A model generated the notes under the pieces. It saw only the letters and a list, made by a program, of their open reading frames with translations. It did not search any database and had not been told where the DNA came from. Both the position numbers and the translations under genes were made by a program. A stretch of 64,000 bases of DNA. Origin: Ignavibacteriota bacterium (lineage in GTDB: Bacteria; Bacteroidota; Ignavibacteria; Tepidaquicellales; Tepidaquicellaceae). Location of the stretch: contig JAPLFJ010000004.1 of assembly GCA_026390735.1 (NCBI GenBank), forward strand, positions 1 through 64,000. Direction: 5' to 3'. Of this stretch, positions 36,777 through 44,980 are shown piece after piece; the stretch's first letter is position 1, and the number at the start of each line of letters is the position of its first letter.

Positions 36777-37559
36777 TCAGACACTATGGAAGAACAGAAA
36801 ATCAACTGCCTTGTACAACAGGAACACACTTAACAGGATAAGCATAATTCCGACTCCTACGTTTATTTTACTCAATGCTTTTGGACTTACCCTGTGTGTA
36901 TTATTTGAAATAACTTTCACAAGAGTCCAGAACCAGAAAGTCGTTCCCGCAAAAACACCTATAGAATAAGAAAGCCCTGTTATAAACCTTGAATCTATTA
37001 TTCCATAACTTTTCATGTAACCTGTAAGAGCAAACCACGATGCAGGGATTGTAACAGAAGAAATACATAGGAATGCTCCTTTCAGAAAACTACCTAATAA
37101 ACTATTCTCATCTTTCTTCAGTAAATCAGTATGAAGCATTCTTGTGATATCTTCTGTTCTCTGTTCAAGTTTATTCTCAACTTCGCCAAGTTTATCATGC
37201 ATTCCATCAACCGAACTATTTTCGGTTCTGTTTTCAGGAACTTTAGTCATCATCAGTTTAAAACCTGACACGCCAACCACAACACATCCCACGAGCGTAA
37301 GAATAATCTTAAACAGCATTTCATTGTCGGAAAAGAAAGTATCAACTGAGTCAGGAATAAATCCTTTTATCAATGCATAGCCGCCGTAGGATATAATAAT
37401 ATAAATCATATCCATGAAACCTGCACCTGCGCCGACAGCAACACCATTCCTTATTTCGTGTCTCAGACCCTGCGAAATAACAAGGATGTTAGTCGGACCC
37501 ATAGGAGGCATTGACAATAAATATCCCGTGATTAATCCTACAACTAAACCAGTTATCAA
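36777..37559 (-). CDS. LysE/RhtB-type transporter family protein
   Basis: A 260-residue polytopic membrane protein. The N-terminus (GLVVGLITGYLLSMPPMGPTN, then GLRHEIRNGVAVGAGAGFMD) matches the LysE/RhtB exporter pattern of a proline-rich bend and GP in the first helix pair. Six hydrophobic segments are visible. Between the third and fourth there is a charged segment (about 105-145, rich in E, K, D and R) longer than usual for small LysE proteins. Substrate unknown. The start is TTG; a later ATG would remove most of the first helix. Confidence 0.78.
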   Translation of the reverse strand: MITGLVVGLITGYLLSMPPMGPTNILVISQGLRHEIRNGVAVGAGAGFMDMIYIIISYGGYALIKGFIPDSVDTFFSDNEMLFKIILTLVGCVVVGVSGFKLMMTKVPENRTENSSVDGMHDKLGEVENKLEQRTEDITRMLHTDLLKKDENSLLGSFLKGAFLCISSVTIPASWFALTGYMKSYGIIDSRFITGLSYSIGVFAGTTFWFWTLVKVISNNTHRVSPKALSKINVGVGIMLILLSVFLLYKAVDFLFFHSV

Positions 37560-37800
37560 TTAATAAATATCTAAATTTTATTAAATTAAAGAATTACTAA
37601 AACATTTTCAATCTTAAAGTAATTATATTTGAGGTTAGAAATTTCAGTAAATAATCGTGACCCTGAAATTGAATAATAAATAAAAAACTGAAATTAATAT
37701 GAAGAAAGCCAAAGAAAGGACTATAATAGTTTAAAAAGTAATGTTACTGCTATAAAAACAGTATTTTACGCAGTTTCCAGTAACTAATGTTAAAACGTAG

Positions 37801-37887
37801 CAGAGAGAGAGGGATTCGAACCCCCGGTAACCGTAAGGCTACAACGGTTTTCAAGACCGCCGCTTTCAACCACTCAGCCATCTCTCT
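37801..37887 (-). tRNA. tRNA-Ser (TGA anticodon)
   Basis: An 87-nt class II tRNA with acceptor stem AGAGAGA/TCTCTCT, anticodon loop CTTGAAA, a long variable arm and T-loop TTCGAAT. Discriminator is G and CCA is not encoded. It stands alone between the LysE-type gene and truB. Confidence 0.95.
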
Positions 37888-38087
37888 GTGTTTTTCTATA
37901 AACGTGTAATATATTACTTTCAGATGTTTTTTTCAATGTATAATCGCATCATATCATTAATTATTTTGGAAGACAGGGTATGCAGGATTCAGGATATTTG
38001 TCTGAGTATTCAGGAATAAAAGCCCGGATACAGTAAAAGGATAAATTATGTCATTATAAATATTATCCTAATAAGATATTTTTGTTA

Positions 38088-38810
38088 ATGGAAGAAACTG
38101 TAAACAAATACGACAATAAAGTTATACTTGTGGATAAGCCACTGAACTGGACTTCGGCGAAAGTGACCAATAAGATAAAGAAAACTTTCAAACTCAAAAA
38201 AGTCGGACACTCAGGAACGCTTGACCCGAGAGCCACAGGTTTATTAATAATATGCACAGGCAAAAAAACCAAGACAATTACTGAGATGATCGGTTATGAC
38301 AAGGATTACGAAGGTACTTTCAGGATTGGTGCAACGACTCCCACTTATGATACTGAATCAGAAGAAATTGAAATTAAAGATGTATCCCATATAACAGAAG
38401 AAATGATTAATAATGCGAGGGATAAATTCTCAGGAGAGATATCACAGATTCCTCCTATGCATTCAGCGATAAAACTAAACGGAAAACCTATTTATAAACT
38501 TGCAAGAAAAGGAAGAACCATTGTCCTTGATCCAAGGAAAGTTTTCATCAGAAAATTTGAGGTTGAAAGAATCAGCGATACAGAGATAAAATTTTTTGTT
38601 TCTGTTTCCAAAGGAACATACATACGTTCACTTGCGTTTGATTTCGGAAATGAACTTGGTGTGGGCGGATACCTGAAGACACTCAGAAGATTAAGGGTTG
38701 GCGGTTTTAATGTAAGTGAAGTGGATGAAAATTCGGAAGAACTGGATTTAATGCGGTTTAAAGTTTTAGAGGATATTGCGGATATTAATTCTTTTCCTCT
38801 AAACCCATAG
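38088..38810 (+). CDS. truB: tRNA pseudouridine-55 synthase TruB
   Basis: Makes the universal pseudouridine 55 in the T-loop of tRNAs. The catalytic aspartate is in HSGTLDPRATGLLI (about residues 43-56); VDKPLNWTSAKVTNKIK and SKGTYIRSLAFDFG are conserved. I chose ATG at 38088; a TTG two codons upstream is in frame but less likely. At 240 residues it is a short form, ending where E. coli TruB has a C-terminal PUA extension. The last 26 bp overlap the convergent rbfA gene. Confidence 0.96.
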   Translation: MEETVNKYDNKVILVDKPLNWTSAKVTNKIKKTFKLKKVGHSGTLDPRATGLLIICTGKKTKTITEMIGYDKDYEGTFRIGATTPTYDTESEEIEIKDVSHITEEMINNARDKFSGEISQIPPMHSAIKLNGKPIYKLARKGRTIVLDPRKVFIRKFEVERISDTEIKFFVSVSKGTYIRSLAFDFGNELGVGGYLKTLRRLRVGGFNVSEVDENSEELDLMRFKVLEDIADINSFPLNP

Positions 38811-39153
38811 AGTCATTCTTTTTAACTTCATTCAGAAGTTTGTTTATCTTATCTGCATATTCCATTGTATCGTCGTAGTAGAAAATTATCTCAGGAACAT
38901 ACTTCAGTGATAATTGTTTTCCGAGCAAAAACCTTATATGCTTTTTACGCTCATTTATCATTTCAACCAGGGTTTCCACAGGTTCCTTATTCCCAAGAAA
39001 TGACACATAGATTTTAGCAAGTTTAAGGTCGGGTGACATAATAACTTTTGAGACAGTAATTAACCCGGCATTCAGGTCCATAATATCTCTGGACATTGCC
39101 GAGTTCAATCTGTGTTTTATTTCTTCTGCAACTTTATCTGTTCTTATAGACAT
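38785..39153 (-). CDS. rbfA: 30S ribosome-binding factor RbfA
   Basis: Late 30S maturation and cold-adaptation factor that binds helix 1 of 16S rRNA. The 122-residue KH-like protein has VAEEIKHRLNSAMSRDI, LITVSKVIMSPDLKLAKIYVSFLG and LGKQLSLKYVPEIIFYYDDT, typical of the family. It starts 4 bp after infB ends. Its C-terminal coding end overlaps the end of truB on the other strand by 26 bp. Confidence 0.96.
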   Translation of the reverse strand: MSIRTDKVAEEIKHRLNSAMSRDIMDLNAGLITVSKVIMSPDLKLAKIYVSFLGNKEPVETLVEMINERKKHIRFLLGKQLSLKYVPEIIFYYDDTMEYADKINKLLNEVKKNDSMGLEEKN

Positions 39154-39157
39154 TTAT

Positions 39158-42100
39158 TTAAACCGACTCTAACTTTCTCTTAGTTTCTATTAATTTATAA
39201 CCTTCTATTACGTCACCAACTTTGACATCACTGTAGTTTTCAAGTCCGATACCGCATTCATATCCTGATTCAACTTCCTTAACGTCGTCTTTAAGTCTCT
39301 TTAATGACGAGATGGTACCATTGTATATTTCCAGCCCGTCTCTGACGAGTCTGACCTTGTGGTTTCTGATAATCTTTCCGTCCTGTACATAACAACCTGC
39401 AATATTACCTATCTTAGGTACTTTAAATACCAGTCTGACTTCAATAGTTGCAGTAATCTCTTCATTTACGTCAGGTGCTAACAATCCTTCGAGTACCAGT
39501 TTAACTTCATCGAGTGCATTATATATAATACTGTGAATTCTTATTTCAACACTGCTCTTCTCAGCAAGTTTTCTTGCATTAAGGTTAGGTCTGACATTGA
39601 ATCCAATAATAACAGCACTTGATGCTTCAGCAAGCAATACGTCTGATTCAGTAATCTGTCCGACTGCTTTATGAATAACCTTAACAGTTGCAGTACCAGG
39701 TTTAGATAATTTATGCAATGAATCTGCAAGAGCTTCACCAGAACCGTCAACGTCAGTCTTAAGAATAATATTAAGTTCAACTGATTTACCTTCTTTAATC
39801 TGATTCGTAATATCTTCAAGTGTTGTATGCTTAATCTGCCTCATATCCTGTTCACGTTTCAACTGCTGTCTCTTTAATGCGATCTGTCTTGCTTCAATAT
39901 CTGACTTCAGTACAACCACTGCATCACCTGCCTGAGGCAATCCTTCAAATCCGATTATCTGCACTGGAGTAGAAGGACCTGCTTCTTCAAGTCTCTTATC
40001 TCTTTCATCAAACATAGCTCTTACTCTGCCTGCAAACACACCAGCTACAAAGTTATCACCGACTTTAAGCGTTCCTTTTGTAACGAGTATAGTAGCAACA
40101 GAACCTCTTCCCTTATCAAGTCTTGATTCGAGAACAACACCTCTTGCATCACGGTTCGGATTTGCCTTTAAAGCAAGCATTTCAGATTCGAGAAGTATCT
40201 TTTCAAGAAGCGTTTCGATGTTCTGTCCTTTTTTGGCAGAAATCTCTACCGACTGATATTTACCGCCCCATTCTTCAACCAGTATATTCCTGTCAGCAAG
40301 CTGGGATTTAATTCTCTCCACATTTGCTTCAGGTTTATCAACTTTATTTATCGCAATAACGATTGGGACACCTGCTGCGAGAGCATGGTTAATAGCTTCA
40401 ATAGTCTGTGGCATTACACTGTCATCTGCTGCAACCACCAGAACAACAATATCTGCTGCCTGTCCGCCACGGGCACGCATTGCAGTAAATGCTTCGTGAC
40501 CCGGTGTATCGAGGAATGTTATATGCTTTCCGTTATCGAGTTTAACTTTATACGCACCGATGTGCTGAGTGATACCGCCCGCTTCACCTGCCACTACGTT
40601 TGCTTTTCTAACGTAGTCAAGCAATGATGTTTTACCATGGTCAACGTGACCCATAACCGTAACAACCGGTGGTCTTTCGACGAGTGTACTTTCTTCGTCA
40701 ACAGTATCCTTTAATAAATCTTCTTCGTATTCCGACTGGAATTCAATCTTATAACCGAACTCTTCTGCGAGTAACTGCAGTAAATCTTTCTCAAGTCTCT
40801 GGTTAATAGAAACCATCATTCCGAGGTCGAGACATTTCTTGATAATGTCGGTTACAGGAACTTCCATAATCGTTGCAAGCTCAACAGTCGAAACAAATTC
40901 CGTAACTGTTAATATATTCTTACGCTGTTCCTGAATAGCAATATTTATCTTTTCCTGTTCGAGTCTTTCCTTTTTCTTCTTCTTTCTTGCTATACTTCTT
41001 GCTGATGCTCCGCTGTCATCTTCAATCTTAGCCATTGTTTCTCTGATTGCATCATCAATCTCTTTCTGTGATATATCTTTGCCCTTTATACCCTTGCCGA
41101 ATTTCTTTTTCTTCTTTTCGTAATCCGACTCTGTTTTGTGTTTCTTATCCTTATCCTTATTAATTACTTTCTTTAAATCTTTTGCTGGAGGAAGAACCGG
41201 TACAACTGGTTTATTTGACTTAAAGAAACTTTCTTTCTTGTCTTTAAACCTTAAGTTCGATTTTGAAGGGTCCTTAATAGTAACCTTCTCAAACTTGCCT
41301 TTTGAATTAGGGTCATTCGGTTTAAACCTGCCGCGATCTTTATAATCAGGTTTCCCTGTTGGCTTGGTTGCATCTTTATTTTGTCCTGGTTTAACAAAGT
41401 TTGGTTTATCTTTATTAAACGGCTTCTTATGCCATGGCTGGTCAGTCTTAGGTTTAAACGGTTTCTGTGGATCCGTTGATTTTGTAAACTCTTTTGGTTT
41501 TGAAAAATCTTTCGGCTTGCTGAAATCTCTTGGTTTTGAAAAATCTTTCGGCTTGCTGAAATCTTTTGGTTTCGAGAAATCTTTTTTAAACTCCGTGCCT
41601 TTAGCTTTCAGTGTTTTATCTGCACTTGTATCGGCAGTTTTTGCTGTTTCGGAATTATCAGCTGATTTAGTGCCAACTTCAGCAGGAGTTACTACCTGTG
41701 CTGTATTTTCTGCCGTTTTTTCAGTCTTGCCTGTATCACCTGTTCTGTCAGCTTCGCGTTTTTCTCTCTTTGCAGTCTGCTCTTCGAGTCTTTTCTTTTC
41801 AAAATGTTTCTGGCCTGACTCTTTCTTTTCCTTTAACTTCTTCTGTGTCTCGTATAATTTCTCGAGTTCGGTTTTTCTGTTCTTTGCAAGTTCAGCGTCC
41901 TCTTTTACTTTTTTCTCGTGTGCAAGAAAAGCCTGAAGTTCCTGTTTCTTTCTTTCTTCTTCTTCGCCTTTTTTCTGTTCGTCTAAATTCTTTTTAAGCC
42001 TGTCATCTTCTTCCTTCTTCTTCTTCGTCTGTTCTTCCTTTTTCATCACTTCATTTGCTTCGGATATCTCTACCTTGTTAACCTTTGCAAAATCTACAAT

Positions 42101-42301
42101 CTTCTTTAACTGTTTCTCGTGTTCCGCAACATCATGTTTAAACTTATTCAAAACTTTACCGACTATGTCCGCCTCCAGAGTTGTATTGATAGTCACTTTC
42201 TCAATACCAAGGTCTTTCAGATATCCAATAATATCTTCTTTAGACCTGTTTATCTCTTTAGCTAACTTAACCAATTTCATTTTTTGTGGTGTTTCAGACA
42301 T
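39158..42301 (-). CDS. infB: translation initiation factor IF-2
   Basis: GTPase that brings initiator tRNA to the 30S subunit. The IF2 N-terminal domain is at residues 1-60, followed by a very long charged linker (about 65-450) rich in K, E, D and P with five DFSKPK-type hexapeptides. The G domain has GHVDHGKTS, DTPGHEAF and NKVDKP, followed by domains II-IV. I place the start at ATG 42301 (MSETPQKMKLVKLAKEI); a TTG two codons upstream is possible. Length 1047 exceeds E. coli IF2 (890) because of the linker. The operon order rimP-nusA-infB-rbfA is conserved across bacteria. Confidence 0.97.
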   Translation of the reverse strand: MSETPQKMKLVKLAKEINRSKEDIIGYLKDLGIEKVTINTTLEADIVGKVLNKFKHDVAEHEKQLKKIVDFAKVNKVEISEANEVMKKEEQTKKKKEEDDRLKKNLDEQKKGEEEERKKQELQAFLAHEKKVKEDAELAKNRKTELEKLYETQKKLKEKKESGQKHFEKKRLEEQTAKREKREADRTGDTGKTEKTAENTAQVVTPAEVGTKSADNSETAKTADTSADKTLKAKGTEFKKDFSKPKDFSKPKDFSKPRDFSKPKDFSKPKEFTKSTDPQKPFKPKTDQPWHKKPFNKDKPNFVKPGQNKDATKPTGKPDYKDRGRFKPNDPNSKGKFEKVTIKDPSKSNLRFKDKKESFFKSNKPVVPVLPPAKDLKKVINKDKDKKHKTESDYEKKKKKFGKGIKGKDISQKEIDDAIRETMAKIEDDSGASARSIARKKKKKERLEQEKINIAIQEQRKNILTVTEFVSTVELATIMEVPVTDIIKKCLDLGMMVSINQRLEKDLLQLLAEEFGYKIEFQSEYEEDLLKDTVDEESTLVERPPVVTVMGHVDHGKTSLLDYVRKANVVAGEAGGITQHIGAYKVKLDNGKHITFLDTPGHEAFTAMRARGGQAADIVVLVVAADDSVMPQTIEAINHALAAGVPIVIAINKVDKPEANVERIKSQLADRNILVEEWGGKYQSVEISAKKGQNIETLLEKILLESEMLALKANPNRDARGVVLESRLDKGRGSVATILVTKGTLKVGDNFVAGVFAGRVRAMFDERDKRLEEAGPSTPVQIIGFEGLPQAGDAVVVLKSDIEARQIALKRQQLKREQDMRQIKHTTLEDITNQIKEGKSVELNIILKTDVDGSGEALADSLHKLSKPGTATVKVIHKAVGQITESDVLLAEASSAVIIGFNVRPNLNARKLAEKSSVEIRIHSIIYNALDEVKLVLEGLLAPDVNEEITATIEVRLVFKVPKIGNIAGCYVQDGKIIRNHKVRLVRDGLEIYNGTISSLKRLKDDVKEVESGYECGIGLENYSDVKVGDVIEGYKLIETKRKLESV
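41492..41581 (-). repeat. tandem hexapeptide repeats inside infB
   Basis: Five consecutive hexapeptides DFSKP(K/R), followed by a degenerate EFTKS, are encoded by 18-bp units. At the DNA level a 36-bp double unit is repeated almost exactly, indicating recent slippage or unequal recombination. They lie in the disordered linker, so length variation is probably tolerated. Confidence 0.85.
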
Positions 42302-42349
42302 ACTCAATAATCTTTTTCTTTAAGTTTATGTATACTAATCTACATTAGT

Positions 42350-43588
42350 TTATTGTTTATCGTTTTCTGAAGACGCTTCTGCTTCAGGATTTGAATCCTG
42401 AGTTTCGTCAGTGGTCTCTTCAGTAACATTTTCGGAACTTTCGTTTTCTTCGTTTGTGTTCTCATCGTTTTCTTCGATCATATTCTCATCGTTTTCTTCG
42501 TTCATATTCTCATTATTCTCATTGTTTTCATCTTCATCCTCATCTTCATCCTCGTCGTTCTGTTCTCTTATCACATCAATCTGAAAACCTGTTAACTTAG
42601 ATGCCAGTTTTATATTCTGTCCGTTCTTACCTATTATTAAACTAACCTGGTCTTCGTCTGCATTTATCTTAGCAACTTTATTTACATTATCAATATATAT
42701 ATCCTGTAACTTCGCAGGTGACAGTGCTCTTGAAATGTAAAGAGCATTATCTTTAGTATAATTTATAACGTCAATATTTTCGTTGCACAATTCTCTTACT
42801 ATCGAGTGAATTCTCATACCCTTCATACCAACACATGCACCTACTGCATCAATCTTATCATCGTTCGACATAACCGCAATCTTTGCTCTTTCACCCGGGT
42901 CTCTTGATATACCTTTGATTTCGAGAATTCCATCATAGATTTCAGGAATCTCAAGTTCGAATAACTTATACAAAAACTTATCATCTGCTCTCGAAACTAC
43001 AATAAGAGGCGGACCTGAAGGTTTTTTATCAAGACGTTTTATGATAACGCGTATGTTATCGCCCTTCTTGTATCTTTCTTTTGCAATCTGCTCTTCCTTT
43101 GGAAAGAATAATTCGTTACCATTATGCATTAAAAGAATTGATGCTGGTTTAATCTGATAGACTTCACCAACAAGAATTTCGCCAAGCTGATCTTTATAGA
43201 AATTATACGTAACTTCCTTATCGATTTCTCTTAATTTCTGGTTCAAACTTTGTTTAAGGTTAAGAACTGACCTTCTGCCGAATTCTTCGATAGGAATTTC
43301 CTCAACAAAATCATCACCGACTTCAAAGTCCTCACCGGATTTATCTTTTGCTGTTTCGATATCTATTTCGGTCGCAGGGTCAACTACATCTTCAACTACT
43401 GTTTTATAAAGGAATATCTCTATATTACCTTTTTCCATATTAACAATAATATCGAAATTCGCGGTCGGACCGTGCTTCTTTTCCATCATTTTTCTGAAGG
43501 AATCCTTGATGACACTCTCGAGTATATCTCTGTCTATACTCTTCATTTTCGCCATTTGAACGAATGCTTCTACTATATCTGACTTCAT
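42350..43588 (-). CDS. nusA: transcription termination/antitermination factor NusA
   Basis: RNA polymerase-binding factor that affects pausing, termination and antitermination. The N-terminal domain (residues 1-130) is followed by S1 (GEILVGEVYQIKPASILLMHNG) and two KH domains (AVGACVGMKGMRIHSIVRELCNENIDVI and SLIIGKNGQNIKLASKLTGFQIDV). After residue 345 there is a roughly 65-residue acidic tail of D, E and N instead of the AR repeats of E. coli NusA. Length is 412. It lies 17 bp after rimP. Confidence 0.96.
   Translation of the reverse strand: MKSDIVEAFVQMAKMKSIDRDILESVIKDSFRKMMEKKHGPTANFDIIVNMEKGNIEIFLYKTVVEDVVDPATEIDIETAKDKSGEDFEVGDDFVEEIPIEEFGRRSVLNLKQSLNQKLREIDKEVTYNFYKDQLGEILVGEVYQIKPASILLMHNGNELFFPKEEQIAKERYKKGDNIRVIIKRLDKKPSGPPLIVVSRADDKFLYKLFELEIPEIYDGILEIKGISRDPGERAKIAVMSNDDKIDAVGACVGMKGMRIHSIVRELCNENIDVINYTKDNALYISRALSPAKLQDIYIDNVNKVAKINADEDQVSLIIGKNGQNIKLASKLTGFQIDVIREQNDEDEDEDEDENNENNENMNEENDENMIEENDENTNEENESSENVTEETTDETQDSNPEAEASSENDKQ
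42445..42555 (-). repeat. low-complexity acidic repeats at the end of nusA
   Basis: Near-repeats encoding EENDEN-type hexa- to nonapeptides and a run of alternating D and E make up the C-terminal tail of NusA. On the plus strand the unit reads like TCATCGTTTTCTTCG. Such tracts are prone to slippage. Confidence 0.75.
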
Positions 43589-43605
43589 AAAAAATAATTA
43601 ATTAA

Positions 43606-44058
43606 TTAAAAAGGTAACTTAACTTTTAAATCCACAAATTTATCAAATGTGTTAACGTATTCAGATACCTCTTTCTTCTTTTCTATTATTGAAAACTTTA
43701 ATTCATTCCTCTCTGTATCAATATCTGTTAACTTTCCTGTTTTCGGTGTATCCTCAACAGTAAATTCAAATATTCTGTTTATGTGTTTCTTCAACTGCCA
43801 TACATACTTAAACGCCCTCTCTACGCCGGGAGATGACACTACCACTTTAAGCAGTTCATCCTTAAAAGACTGTTCATCTATCCTTGCATTAAGTTCGCGG
43901 CTGATTTCAGCCAGCACATCAAAATCAAGCATATCCTCGGCATCAACATACACTTCGGCGATTTTATTCTTTCTCTCACCGCGAATAAGAATATCTATTA
44001 AATGGATGTTTTTTCCGTTTAATATCTCATTAACCAATATGTTTAATTCTTTTTCCAA
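43606..44058 (-). CDS. rimP: ribosome maturation factor RimP
   Basis: 30S assembly factor acting on the S12 region. Conserved parts are VYVDAEDMLDFDVLAEISRELNARID and VVSSPGVERAF, with the Sm-like C-terminal domain. The start is uncertain. The family N-terminus aligns with LEKELNILVNEIL, which begins at a TTG (44058) and gives 150 residues, the E. coli length. The only other in-frame start, GTG at 44103, lies inside a terminator hairpin and would translate its T-run as FFF. No ATG is in frame. Confidence 0.88.
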   Translation of the reverse strand: MEKELNILVNEILNGKNIHLIDILIRGERKNKIAEVYVDAEDMLDFDVLAEISRELNARIDEQSFKDELLKVVVSSPGVERAFKYVWQLKKHINRIFEFTVEDTPKTGKLTDIDTERNELKFSIIEKKKEVSEYVNTFDKFVDLKVKLPF

Positions 44059-44076
44059 TGTCTGTTCTGTTGCATT

Positions 44077-44104
44077 AAAAAAAAAGTGGGTTTCCCAACC
44101 CACT
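44077..44104 (-). terminator. terminator-like attenuator hairpin at the head of rimP-nusA-infB
   Basis: A perfect 8-bp stem (44085-44092 with 44097-44104, loop of four) is followed on the minus strand by nine T. It is 19 bp upstream of the probable rimP start and there is no minus-strand gene upstream for it to end, so it probably acts on the leader of the rimP operon. Terminators placed in front of rimP are known as premature terminators in Gammaproteobacteria. Confidence 0.75.
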
Positions 44105-44556
44105 CATAATATTCACATCACCGTATATCGAATAAATATATTATTATTAATCCCTTTTAGCAAGTCCAAATTGAATGCCTCCGAAGGTAAGACGGTTTTT
44201 GGAACTTCATCCGCAAATTTCAAAATTAACCCTGATTCACAATGCTTTTTAGAAGTTTTAAAAGAATTAAGCCTTGGAGATAATGAAAGCATATATAATC
44301 AATTATACTATCAATTTTCGAAAAAATATATACTGGAATTTGTTATATATCTTGAAAATCAGTACATTTAGCCGTAATTTATTATTAAGTAAATCTTATA
44401 CAAATATTTAAGAATATTTTAATGAGGAATCTTAAATTACAAAGTTACTCTACACAACACGCACTCTTTTATTTTCAAATAATTATATTACAATTAATAA
44501 TATATATTTTAGTAAAACCTAAATTAAACAAAAGATTAATTTTATAATACTTTAAT
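44105..44556. other. gene-poor interval with leader of the rimP operon
   Basis: About 450 AT-rich bases. The plus-strand frame that is open opposite rimP continues to a TAG at 44371; its last 65 codons (from a TTG near 44172, LNASEGKTVFGTSS onward) look mildly protein-like but have no convincing start. I rate a small gene there as unlikely. The promoter of the rimP operon should lie here on the minus strand; I found no full TTTG-N19-TAnnTTTG match. Confidence 0.4.
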
Positions 44557-44933
44557 ATGAAAACAGAAACAACTAAGCAGAGAACTAAAAGAACTAAGGT
44601 TTTATTTCAGGTAATACTTACAATCTTATTTCTTGTTTTTGCATCTCCTCAAAGTATATTTCCACAGTGGATGAATCAGCTGTAGTAGTTAATGGTCCCG
44701 ATGTTTACGACCTGAAGTTTTTTAATGAAAATACAGGTATAATAACATCTCAACTACTGAATGTTTACAGCACGACTAATGGAGGTGACAACTGGGTATT
44801 GCTTGGTATTAAAATAAATATGCAGCAGTTGCAGAAAATAGATAGCAATGCTATTTATGGTTGCGGTGCAAGATACAATGGAAATGGAATAAATGTATTT
44901 TCACAAACAAAAAGAATGATATTTATGAAATAA
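44557..44933 (+). pseudogene. decayed YCF48-like T9SS cargo gene
   Basis: ATG 44557 opens a 42-codon frame encoding a signal peptide-like sequence ending ASPQSIFPQW, then stops at TAG 44683. The neighbouring frame, open from 44667, continues the homology: DVYDLKFFNENTGII and STTNGGDNW align with DIKFFDANTGIII and KTTNGGNNW of the intact paralogue at 44981. It then ends in SQTKRMIFMK, which matches the very last residues of the T9SS domain of that paralogue (NKTKRMIYMK). The copy therefore has a frameshift near the signal peptide and has lost about 340 internal residues. Confidence 0.75.
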
Positions 44934-44980
44934 AAAGCAATGACAATTTTAGAATAATAATAATTTAACTATTATAGGAT

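Noticed and set aside
41364-41936. 190-codon plus-strand frame opposite infB
   Set aside because: It is antisense to the Lys/Glu-rich IF-2 linker and reads as repeated SFGFEKSFGLLK, a mirror of the DFSKPK repeats.
43649-44371. 240-codon plus-strand frame opposite rimP
   Set aside because: Most of it is the antisense shadow of rimP; the last 65 codons are mentioned under the 44105-44556 interval but lack a credible start.
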